64,000 nt of DNA, from contig JAFMSR010000015.1 of the NCBI GenBank assembly GCA_022818135.1, forward strand, positions 25,956,127-26,020,126, given 5' to 3'. Positions 1 to 10,313 of the stretch are shown here, in pieces. This DNA comes from Saxidomus purpurata (lineage: Eukaryota > Mollusca > Bivalvia > Venerida > Veneridae). A program made the translations under genes and the position numbers. The notes beneath the pieces were generated by a model, which made no database searches, had not been told where the DNA came from, and was given only the letters and a program-made list of their open reading frames with translations. Position 1 is the stretch's first letter; every line of letters starts with the position of its first letter.

Positions 1-2170
1 TGGTTGTATCGAATAATTACGCCTCCTCGATATAATATAATAATTCCCGCAAATGGTACTATATCTATGATATAATGGACAACTGAAAACATTACTAGTA
101 TCAAATTGTTAGCGAAAGGCAAAACAAATGAAAAGCGTTTTGAGTTTGAGAACAAATGTGTATGGTATGCCCTTTTAACACATTGCACATGCACGTGGTT
201 ATGAAAAGAAAACAACTTCATTTCTCGCTGTCCTGGCAATTGTGGTGTCTAAAGCTGCATCATAACGTATTATATATTTTGTAGATTACTAGTTTATATA
301 TCGTACCAGTAATGAATCCCTGTCGACGGAATGACGCATAAAAGCACGACTATCTTCTACATCGTCTGTATTTCTTCTTAAGTTATGATGACTAGGGGAT
401 TCGCAACAGACACAATAAACAAACAATTAACAAACTTAAACGACAAGAGGTCGGGATGCTAAATAATTTATATAAGATATATTGGCAATATTGAGGGGAA
501 GGGTTATCGACAAGTACGACCGAGAGTGGAGCGAAGCCAAAAACTTCTCATCTTAAAACGAGACTGAGACAGGGCGTTATGTGCCCAGAGGTATCAGAAA
601 AAAGAAAACGTCTTGGCAACAATTTTCTGAGCATTCTCCATGTTTGGGAAACATATTTGCAGCATGATTCTAGTCAGACAACGGTGTTTTTAAGAATACG
701 AGCTCTGCATATTAATACAATGTTATATGTTAGCATTTGCAAGAGTGAGAAACATTTTAAAGACATGTAGTTTGGAAAGTTCGTAGCTGAAATGTGTTAT
801 CATTTTACTCCGCCGACCAATGTTATGATGACTCCAAAAAGCCCTCATACTTATATCGGGCTTAAAGTTAGCGAATCAACATTCAAAATCCGATCTAATG
901 GCATATGGAAACACTTTCCTCAAGCTAATCCTTAACCGTCCCTTCATTTCTAATACATTTCAAATGCTCTACGAGGTGCAATAAATATTTGAAAAACGTT
1001 CTATTAAAAACGAAGATATAATTTTTTTTGGAAAGATGGGAATTATTTTACAGGTGTGTAAATTTAACTACGAAAACATATTTTGAACATGTGCACGGAA
1101 AATTGCTAAAGGTTTGAACCTTGATATTTAATAATCGTATCATGCCATGTTTTGCCCATCTTTTAAGCCTACATGTAACATAAGTGCAGTCAGCTTATTG
1201 TTCGAGATGTATTTACAATGTTCAGATGGTCGGTCAGGATACATGTATATTTCTTCTTGGCTTTAGTGTAATAATAGAACGTTGGAGACCTAACTCGGCG
1301 GTCACAGGTATGAACTTTGCCAGTAGACATTTGCTGCCCCTTTCACAATCGTTTCCCCTTGAAGCAATACAGGACGCTAGTTTTGAAACTTGTTAATTAA
1401 AGTGTAAGGAAAAAAAACATCATCAGAGTAAAACAAATAGGTATACATTCCTGCTGTATGACGGATATTTCATAACTACTATAAATTTGTTTGTTTCATT
1501 TGACATATACTGACTTATGTATACTTTGTAAAAGCAAATAATAATAGTGTAGGTTTGTCGCTGCTCTCCTTTAAATTCATAAATCTACTGGCGCTCTTAA
1601 GTAGTTTAAAATGTGATTGAATTATATTGAGATTGCAAAGCACAGAACTTTTATTTTCGAATCTGACATTTTCTTGTTTGAAAAGTCCATTCATACATAC
1701 ACGCAAGTCTCCAGAATCTCTGCATCGACCGCAACAAGTCAGCCTAATTTAGCGTCTCACGTCTGTCCAGAAGCGACAAGGATTCATAAATAACAAAAAA
1801 GTCCCATCATCCCGGTGCTTAACAGACGCAATTTCTTCGAAACGAAGGATAATATGTCAGAGAAATTTTTATGTTGTCATAAAACTGTCTACGGAACCTT
1901 TATTTTCGTCATGTCATTTCTATTCACTAGACCAAAATTAATAAAAGGACTATGTGCTGATAGAAATCAACTACTGTAACCGCTAGTCATATCTCTTGTC
2001 AAATAAATAATATTTTCCATGTCTGTTTTTCAGACACATTTTATTTACAGGTTTTGTTGCAATTTTATATCTCATTTTCGTTCATAAAAAAACTTTGGCA
2101 CACAAGACGGTAAACTGATACAGTGAAAATCAAGTCTGAATCTCAAATGTTATCACATTTGCGTAGATAG
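1..2170. other. gene-free AT-rich stretch
   Basis: Both strands are broken by frequent stops and the short open frames show no recognisable domain. I saw no splice-flanked conserved exon, tRNA-like promoter box or clear inverted repeat. It is best treated as intergenic or intronic DNA. Confidence 0.5.
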
Positions 2171-2212
2171 TTTTTGTTTTCATATAAAAAGAAAATAGTT
2201 TTTGTCTTATCG

Positions 2213-2325
2213 TTATATGGTTGTGTGTGTTGTGTGTGTGTGTGTTTGTTGTTGTGTGGTGTTCATGGGTATGTGGGGCTCGTTTTGGGGGGCTGTTTTG
2301 GTACGTGGCATTCCCTGTTTGATAT
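2213..2325 (+). repeat. GT-rich dispersed repeat, copy 1
   Basis: A GT-rich microsatellite (2218-2262) runs into a non-simple segment containing ggggctcgttttgggg and then ggtacgtggcattccctgtt. The same order of GT run plus these words recurs at 56400-56615, so this is a dispersed family and not a chance microsatellite. Open frames crossing it (95 and 63 codons on opposite strands) are products of its biased composition. The superfamily is not known to me. Confidence 0.7.
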
Positions 2326-2329
2326 TATT

Positions 2330-3190
2330 TTTGTTTTTACATCCGTACATATATTCGTCGACGATTATTGTCACCGTATAGTAACACGTTACGTATTCCA
2401 ACAAGTAAAACTAAAGCATAAATATATTTCTGGTTCAACGTTACGACATGCATGTCAATGACATTTAACCTATGTACAGGTAAGCTGAACACTTGATATG
2501 TGGTCAAAGGTGATTCGATTGACTTAAAATATCAAGTCAAAGGAGTGAAAATTTTGTTAATTGATATCATCAGGCAAATAAAAATAGAACAAAGAAGTAC
2601 ATAAAAGCCTCAATGTCTGAATTTGACTTTTGGTGTGATCAAAAGTTTAAACCAATGCGTTTGTGAACATATATTGGTTCTTGATAATGTTACAGAATGT
2701 TATCTTCGCCTAATGACAATTTCGTTAAAATGTGACAAAGGGTAAAATGCATCTCTGTGTACGTGCTTTAATTGGTGATTCAAATTGCTAATGGCTTAAT
2801 TTTATTGCATGTATGCCGTTCTGCATTTCCATCCATTCGCGATTGTGATCGTGCTTAAGAAAGTTCTTTTTCTACCTATAAAAAATGTGAGACGAGTTCA
2901 ACATGCGTGGTTTTACCATATAAAGCTATCTCGTTTTTGTCATTCGTACAGAAAATTGTCTTCTTCTTTCAAATTGCTATAATCACTCATCATGGAAATT
3001 CTAAGAACGGTTGATCCAAATATACCCCAGGTCCCGACTATTGAATGCGGAAAAAATTCTAATTACTCCCAAGCACGTATAATACAAATGTGAGACAGAA
3101 GCTTCTGTTTTATTTAAAAGTAACAATTGTTAGAAAAATGATGTTTGGATATTGTTTCAAATATTCCATGTATCACATTATGTCGCTTGG
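2330..3190. other. no gene recognised
   Basis: AT-rich sequence with no supported coding, RNA or mobile feature. The end of this stretch leads into the first copy of the triplicated block, whose left edge is diffuse. Confidence 0.45.
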
Positions 3191-3929
3191 AATTTTTTTC
3201 AAACTAACAGCAGACGTGCAACTGTCAAAGCATTTAAAGCATTTCAACATCTTAAGAAGATCTGAAGGTTCAGCAACTTGTAACAAGCAAGGTTATGTCG
3301 ATAACAGATACATACACCCGTCTCTTTGTGGCACTTCTGATTTAACTAGTATAACTTGTAGCATTGGTTCGCAGGCGCTGTATTATTCCGTTAAATCTGA
3401 CAGCTCTAATTAGAATTGCTGTCAAAATGTAATAGGACTTGGCATACAGCGTCTTTCACCTTCCATGATAGAAACGAGTATTGACTCTGCGAGTACCGAG
3501 AGGATACAAAGCAAGCTCTCGTCGCTCTCTGAGAAAATACAATTCCATTGATATATGTAGACGTGTATTTACATGCAAATAGATGTAATCCTAAATAACT
3601 GATACATTCTGACAGGATTCTCAGATAAGGCGCATGTATTGTGGAGGCGATAAAACATGAAAGTTAACGGGTGGCTTTATAGGCCCTTACATGGATGAAC
3701 CTATAAGCATTGAGCATTAGGTCATACAAGTCGTTATTAGGTATGCGTAGATTCTTGATATAGATCAGAAAGTTAATCTCTGAATTTTTTCTTCACGGTT
3801 ATTAATTAATTAAGTTCAATTATATGGATATTTCTGACCTGTAAAACGACATACAGCTTGTACGATATTCTCTACATGTAATCACATATTTTTATGCCCC
3901 CACAATGTGGGAGCATATAGCGTTGCACT

Positions 3930-4007
3930 TGTCCGTCCGTCCGTCAGTCCGTCAGTCCGTCAGTCTGTCAGTCCGTCAGTCCGTCCGTCCGTCCGTCCGT
4001 ACGTCCC
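3930..4007 (+). repeat. GTCC/GTCA tetranucleotide microsatellite
   Basis: A run of gtcc units with scattered gtca variants, lying between the left hairpin and the tandem core of the Helentron-like element. The position inside the element and the ACGG-type motif match bivalve pearl elements. It also produces a spurious minus-strand open frame into the tandem repeats. Confidence 0.9.
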
Positions 4008-4013
4008 GAAATC

Positions 4014-5330
4014 TTGTGAACGCAACTCCTCTTAAACCGGATGGCAGATTTTGCTTAAACTTACAGGGATGAACAACCTTAATGTGTAGATGGTAGTAAA
4101 GGAAGGAATTTTTGCTGCGACCAAATTTAAGAGAATTATGGCCCTTTGTTGATTTTTTCACTAGATACTATGTAGAAATTTTGTGAACGCAACTCCTCTT
4201 AAACCGGATGGCAGATTTTGCTTAAACTTATAGGGATGAACAACCTTAATGTGTAGATGGTAGTAAAGGAAGGAATTTTTGCTGTGACCAAATTTAACAG
4301 AATTATGGCCCTTTTGTTGATTTTTTCACTATATACTATGTAGAAATTTTGTGAACGCAACTCCTCTTAAACCGGATGGCAGATTTTGCTTAAACTTACA
4401 GGGATGAACAACCTTAATGTGTAGATGGTAGTAAAGGAAGGAATTTTTGCTGCGACCAAATTTAAGAGAATTATGGCCCTTTTGTTGATTTTTCACTAGA
4501 TACTATGTAGAAATTTTGTGAACGCACTCCTCTTAAACCGGATGGCAGATTTTGCTTAAACTTACAGGGATGAACAACCTTAATGTGTAGATGGTAGTAA
4601 AGGAAGGAATTTTTGCTGCGACCAAATTTAAGAGAATTATGGCCCTTTTGTTGATTTTTTCACTAGATACTATGTAGAAATTTTGTGAACGCAACTCCTC
4701 TTAAACCGGATGGCAGATTTTGCTTAAACTTATAGGGATGAACAACCTTAATGTGTGATGGTAGTAAAGGAAGGAATTTTTGCTGTGACCAAATTTAACA
4801 GATTATGGCCCTTTTGTTGATTTTTTCACTATATACTATGTAGAAATTTTGTGGACGCACTCCTCTTAAACCGGATGGCAGATTTTGCTTAAACTTACAG
4901 GGATGAACAACGTTAAGGTGTAGATGGTAGTAAAGGAAAGAATTTCGCTGCGACCAAATTTTACAGAATTATGGCCCTTTTGTTGATTTTTTCACTATAT
5001 ACTATGTAGAAATTTTGTGAATGCAACTCCTCTTAAACCGGATGGCAGATTTTGCTTAAACTTCCAGGGATGAACAACCTTAATGTGTAGATGGCGTAAA
5101 GGAAGGATTTTTGCTGCAACCAAATTTAACAGAATTATGGCCCTTTTGTTGATTTTTCATTATATACTATGTAGAAATTTTGTGAATGCAACTCCTTCTT
5201 AAACCGGATGGCAGATTTTGCTTAAACTTCCAAGGGAAGAACAACTTAATGTGTAGATGGTAGTAAAGGAAGGAATTTTTGCTGCGACCAAATTTACAGA
5301 ATTATGGCCCTTTGTTGATTTTTGTTTTCA
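4014..5330 (+). repeat. eight-copy ~166-bp tandem repeat
   Basis: The word ttgtgaacgcaactcc (or a close variant) starts at about 4014, 4181, 4349, 4516, 4683, 4849, 5015 and 5180, giving periods of 165-168 bases. Units share taaaccggatggcagatttt, agatggtagtaaaggaag and a closing tatactatgtagaa. Two unit subtypes are visible: caggg with tgcgacc, and taggg with tgtgacc. Units 2 and 5 share the second type, and 1, 3 and 4 share the first, suggesting multi-unit duplication. The last unit is the most diverged and its end leads into the element's unique right side. Confidence 0.93.
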
Positions 5331-6149
5331 ACTTGTGGCACATGTAGTCCAAAAATATTTGACCTAGAGTCATGAGATTGACAGAACAGTGGCGTGTGGG
5401 GGCATCCGTGTCCTATGGACACATTTCTAGTTTAAATATTGTCAGTATCTTCTTTTCTGTCATTGTATTTATTTTTTAAGTTGATTGTTTCATTTTTGTG
5501 AGCTATTTATCACACACAGCTAGCGCGGTAAAGCTCGGTAAAAAGATCATCTCACACGTCCTTGGACATCTTCATCGTAGAGTTTACTTAACTCAATTTG
5601 TACACACTATAAAAATCGACTTACTAATAACCAAAGCAAATAAACATAGCAACATTGTTCGATTAGCCTTGATGCAAAGCAACATGGTTATACCACTACC
5701 ATAAATAATCTCCCCTGACATTTATTACATCCTAGACGATATTGATCTATACAAGAACCACTAAACTGTGATGGTCCTAGGTTTAGTTGCATGTCTGCAT
5801 ATAGTATCACTCCTGAGATTTCTGCTTTCATTTCACAAGTCCTTTCACCTTTAATTGTTTTGGCATTCAAATGTTTCTTGTTCAACATGTTATTAGTGTG
5901 AAATTTTGGTTTAAATCTGCTTTGTTAGATTTATTAATTATGTGTACTATATACACACACTCGAAAATGTTTTTGCATTGCCTAGATATTCTTCCATGTA
6001 TTACACATTGTATTGCCCAATACTCTGTTACCTGCTGGTAAAGTCCGCTTTCATATCATTTAACTTTATACATACTGCGTTTTAGTATTGTCCATTTTTT
6101 GCACAAAAATGTGGAAATCTTATTCGGCAAAAACTTAGTTTAGTTTACA

Positions 6150-6295
6150 CTTTATTATTTAAGCTCGATTGTGAAGAAAGTTTATAGCTTATCGAGTTAC
6201 TCTCGAGTCCGCTGCCTGGAAAAAACAAGCAATGGTGTCATATGTTGAGGAACGGTCGTAACCCCAGTGGAACTCGAACCCGCAAAATTCAACAT
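6150..6295 (-). mobile_element. tRNA-derived SINE, 5'-truncated copy
   Basis: Read on the minus strand, this matches 56690-56820: a pol III B-box-like ggttcgagttcc (6270-6281), then a body containing atatgacacca, cggactcgag-type sequence, aagctata and tttcttcacaat. The B box carries an extra base relative to GGTTCGANNCC, and the A-box side is missing, so it is probably dead. Copy B lacks it: there the flanks are joined near 11935-11960, so the insertion happened after A and B separated. Confidence 0.75.
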
Positions 6296-7453
6296 ATTTA
6301 AATAGTACAAATTCATTGTAAGTTTTTTCATACATGGTTTATTTCAAATATTTTGTTATATGAAGGAAATTATTTTGTAACATTCTTTTTTGTGTGGGCC
6401 ACCGGGAATAAAGAGAAAATAATTAACAAAGATTGTTTCGTAATATTGTTTGTAAGCACATGCATGCCATGCTTACATATATTTATAATTGAAATATTAA
6501 CTTCAGTCTCAGCTCTGAGAATTGTTATCCATGTTTGACAAAATTTAATAAGTTTTACGGAATTTCTCAAAGAGCAAAATCGAATGGGGACATTCTTTAT
6601 CTAATATTTGTTTCTTACTAAACTATTTCAGATACATGTGTGCTTTGAGGTTTTCATCGATTTGTTCGTTTTTGTTTAGAAATTTAAATAGGTTCTCTTT
6701 CGTCTATGTCATTCCGGTTTTACGATAAAACGAGATCCTTTATATCATGTTTTTGAAATTGAAAACACGGATACATATTTTAAGTAATAATTATAGGTAA
6801 AATGAGAAATTCACATGCCTGTGTGTTGACGAAAAATAAAACTGTAAATTCAACGAGATATGTAAAATCAGTCATCAAAAAATCACAAAATTGCATTAGC
6901 AAGAAACCTTACATTTTGCTTAAAATTACAAAGCAAGATTGCCACGACAGTTTTGGATAAGCGTAAAAATTTGTCACGATTGTTTGCCATACAAATGAAG
7001 TGAGGCTAACACTTAGATTAAGACTGATATTTTAATCACATATTTATCGAGCTATCAAAATGATTGGCGTAAACGTTACATTTTGTCTATCGTTCAAAGC
7101 TCAACCAATTAGACAACCACAGTCCAATATACTATAGTAAATTAATGTTTTCTCTTTTTTCAGAATATTAGGTAAGAAGATATACAATTAATTTATTGTT
7201 TTCAGTCTTAAAAGTGCAAGAACGTAACATCCAATCCGAAATGTACTCTAGCATTATGCAAACAGAACAATTTTTAAAGCTTAGTGACTAAGTAAAAAAA
7301 CTATATTCGTTAAAAATCGAATGTAGAATTAAGATCAGGTACCCCATAAATGCTCTTAGGTGTTCTGACCAGACCTCGCTCAGATGAACAGAACTATGTA
7401 CTTACTGATCAAAGTCAGTTAATGGGATATAAACAGGGCATCGCCGGGTGAGG

Positions 7454-7461
7454 TATATAAA
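7454..7461 (+). promoter_or_regulatory. TATA-box-like motif in copy A
   Basis: tatataaa lies about 37 bases upstream of a stretch (gtgtagggtgact) that is conserved in copy B near 13105. The wider segment (7360-7545), including a gaccagacctcgctcag word, is shared with B, but B has lost the TATA word. This could be a relict core promoter of a non-coding transcript or decayed gene, or chance AT-rich sequence. Confidence 0.2.
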
Positions 7462-7580
7462 CGTTCACAGCTGCCACCTCGTCTCATTTCGTGTAGGGTG
7501 ACTACCAAAACGCTATATGTCTACAAGAAGCAACTATGGCTCTAAATAGTTTTACAACATAGTAGATCTTTAAGAATATA

Positions 7581-7813
7581 CACTCAACGGGTTTAGAAAC
7601 GCAAAAGTGGCAAAATATTTATTTTAACAATGTTATCGTGTTTCAAATTTATTCAAATTTCATACACAACAAAAACAATATAAAATTGAATTCTAGTAAA
7701 AGTTTCAATAATTCAACGCAAAAAAATGACTTAAATAGAAATAAAAACAATAGCGTCATTCAAATAGAAATGTTCAACAGGGGAAATCTTTGCGTTTCTA
7801 AACCTGTTGAGTG
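7581..7813. mobile_element. Tc1/mariner-type MITE with TA target site
   Basis: The ends form a roughly 24-base terminal inverted repeat (cactcaacgggtttagaaac on the left, its complement with one mismatch on the right), flanked on both sides by TA (7579-7580 and 7814-7815). Copy B has a single TA at the corresponding place (about 13277), followed by ctattt as in copy A, so it is an empty site. Length is 233 bases with no coding capacity. TA duplication is the hallmark of the Tc1/mariner superfamily; assignment to a particular family is not possible here. Confidence 0.85.
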
Positions 7814-9048
7814 TACTATTTGACTATTTGTTTCACATTAAGACCATTTTCTTACAGCAAGGCCCAATATCATTGGGCAGCAAAAGGAGTTAATTTTCGT
7901 AGGAAACAAGTGCACAGATAGTCATAAAAAGAAATGAAGAATAAATGTAAGTACTCAATACCAATATATATGAGCTTAAAACTGATCAGATGTCTGCAGT
8001 GCAGTTAATGTTATAAGCATAAATGCAAAAAAGCAACATCAAGGTTCATGAGCATTGCTTCGAAGAAACATTACAGTCAGTAATAATGTACGACAAGATG
8101 GCAATCATTTAAGCAAATACTACGAAAATTTAAATGATGTTTATACTGTACCTTATGCATTTATGCACACAATAAAAATGTATTGGAGACACAATTTATT
8201 TTTTGATTGTTTAAACAATTTGTAAAGAAATAATTCAAAATAACGAATACAGACGGGATTGCTATAGCTTAACATATTCGAAAACATTTTGGAAATCGGG
8301 TATATTTAATGCAAGCTTTTATAACCTTCTGTGGAGGTCTTCAAAATGCACTCTCAAACATGATTTAACCAATAGTCTTTATTCAACTTTTGTCAGCTTA
8401 AACAATTAGTCTACGAAAAAAAACTTGTTGCTATATTTCTGTAAATATTCAAAACTTTAATTAAATTGTTCGAAAAAACAAGCTAAAATTCGTCAAAACA
8501 GCTTTTATCAATTATGAAACTCCCACAGACAAGGAACGCTAGTAATACAGCGTTTGTATAATACATGTAACCATCTTACAGAGTACAGGGGACTGTGATT
8601 TGATAATCAGGAATGGATGAGGTTGTATGTAAATTAATTATGTTTCCGGTGTGAGATTTTGTGCCGCCCTTCACAGACATGACCTGATGTCAAATATCTC
8701 ACTTTACAAAAGATGAATGTCATACTTGTTTCCGTTAGTATCAAGCCCACTACTAGAAGTTACTAGCTTTTCCGAAAACGACGTTATCAGATTAACATGA
8801 AAAAATCGTTATCATTTACGTCTGCTAAAGAAGATGCACAAGTGCAGGTTCAGTACAGTTTGCCGAACAAAATGTATGACAAGACGGCTTAAGGTCATAA
8901 AGTTTCATGATCAGAAATCAAAAAGTTGTCGATAGTGATAGGTGGGAATTTCAGTTCGAACTGTAAAGTTATGAGGCAGTTTATTGCTTTGAATTGCTTC
9001 AAACTCTTAGCAGAAGCGCAACAGTCAAAATCAAAATGCATTGCAGCA

Positions 9049-10313
9049 TGTTACAGTACATGTAGTCAGAACGTAACAGTTGTAAAAAATTGCGTATATC
9101 GTGCGTGTAACGTGCGTATAAGGTGCGTGCGCTCATCGTGTATTTTGTCAATCGTGTATCATATCTTATCATTCATCGTGCAACGTGCACCATATACTTT
9201 ACAAGATATACGATGCACGATTCCCGGTGCACGATAGGCCTATACGATATACGATTCGATGTTTTATTCAGTCGTTAATTGTTTTACTAAATGTATACAT
9301 CTACGCAAAAAGAAATAAAGTGCTGACTTCACATTCTATCTTTTTGTATTCGCCTGTGCAATACGGGCAATAATGACTCTCGGGACAGGTGGAAGACAGT
9401 TAACACCTGAAAATCCGAAATTTAATTATATTTTATCGTAGGAAAGGACATATTTTTTTTTACGAAATCTAAACTGTTGCTATCACAGCATTATTTTAAG
9501 TGCAGTTGACAAGGTATAAGAAATTCATTAGCAATTATACATGTAACAGGAAAGGGAACATCAACTACTTTAGATGGTAAGCTATTGAATATTAATTGGG
9601 TAAATAAACATAATATGACGAATTAACGATAGTTTTACAAAATCAGTTAAAGTCCGAGCAAAAATTAAAAAAAATAATTGTACAGTACCTTATTTAAATT
9701 GCATCTTGTTTAGAATAATCCATGTAATCGTTATAAAAATAATCGCGACTCGAATGACATAAAAACTATAAATGATTTATTGAAAAGATATTTATGTTGA
9801 CTGTCAAAAAGACAAATGGACATTGTCTTTCGGGTAGTGGTGTTTCAAAGATAGGTGTTGACAGCAGTTAACTTCCGCCAATTTTCTCGCACCTCGGGAT
9901 CAATATTCAAATTCACATTTGACACTCACTGTAATTCATTTCGCACCTACGTAAATAATGGACATTTGTAACTTTCCAAAGACTTTTTGCTATTGTGTAG
10001 GTGTGAAGCCTGTTATTAATTGGTCTTACTCTGTTGGTCTCATTAAACTGTACAAGGACAACAAATTGTTAAAAAGAATCAAAACAAACATATTTGGTGA
10101 AAAAAATCAAAATTTAGGTAAACTGTAAAAAGTCAAAAGTAATCGTATAACGTGTACTCCGTCTATCGCGCAGCGTGCGCCTCGTATATTGTTCACATTG
10201 TGTATCGTTCAGAATCGTGTACCGTGAATTAACCGTACGTGTAACGTGCATGTATCGTGCGTGCATGTATCGTGCGCTCCGTGTGACAACTGTTACGTTC
10301 CGACTACTGTAAC
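9049..10313. mobile_element. inverted-repeat element with CGTGCG-rich ends
   Basis: The left end (gttacagta...gaacgtaacagttgt, 9049-9082) is the reverse complement of the right end (acaactgttacgttc...tactgtaac, 10284-10313), with one extra six-base insert on the left. Inside each end lies a zone of degenerate atcgtgcg/atcgtgta units (9092-9260 and 10140-10280). The ~850-base middle has no coding sequence. This is the architecture of a large non-autonomous DNA transposon. I could not define a target-site duplication. The element sits at the A/B junction, replacing block sequence corresponding to 3250-3500. Confidence 0.7.

Larger units (their letters stand above)
3893..5430 (+). mobile_element. 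Helentron/pearl-like non-autonomous element
   Basis: The element starts with a hairpin (tatgcccccac / gtgggagcata, loop aat, 3893-3917), continues with a GTCC/GTCA microsatellite and eight ~166-bp tandem repeats, and ends with gtgggggcat (5396-5405), a second hairpin gtgtcc-tat-ggacac (5408-5422) and ctag at 5427-5430. The sub-terminal words atgcccccac and gtgggggcat are inverted repeats. A hairpin a few bases before a terminal CTAG is the Helitron-type 3' end, and a tandem core beside an ACGG-type microsatellite is the pattern of bivalve 'pearl' elements (established family knowledge). Copy B has the uninterrupted site at 11220-11240: six Ts before aaatattgtcag, against five left and three right here. 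There is no coding capacity, so movement would need helicase supplied from elsewhere. Confidence 0.82.
3200..8830 (+). repeat. locally triplicated block, copy A
   Basis: First of three head-to-tail copies of one mostly non-coding block. Landmarks shared with copy C (14141-17700) and largely with copy B: ggcatacagc at about 3441, ataaggcgcatgtattg at about 3626, tatttctgacct at about 3828, gctagcgcggtaaagctcgg at 5519, gttcgattagccttgatgc at 5657, and ttaattatgtttc near 8634. Copy A lacks about 600 bases present in B and C between 3710 and 3810. It has gained three insertions absent from B: a Helentron-like element, a SINE and a MITE. The reading frame shared between A and B after gctagcgcgg is broken by length changes, which argues against a conserved protein. 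Weak similarity to B begins around 3200; stronger similarity begins near 3420. Confidence 0.8.

Noticed and set aside
2174..2461. 95-codon plus-strand ORF rich in Val/Cys
   Set aside because: Reads through the GT-rich repeat; the residues reflect the microsatellite.
3976..4161. 61-codon minus-strand ORF
   Set aside because: It lies across the GTCC microsatellite and the first tandem unit of the Helentron-like element.
4011..5330. CRISPR-like array
   Set aside because: The repeats are contiguous ~166-bp units without unique spacers, inside a eukaryotic transposon.
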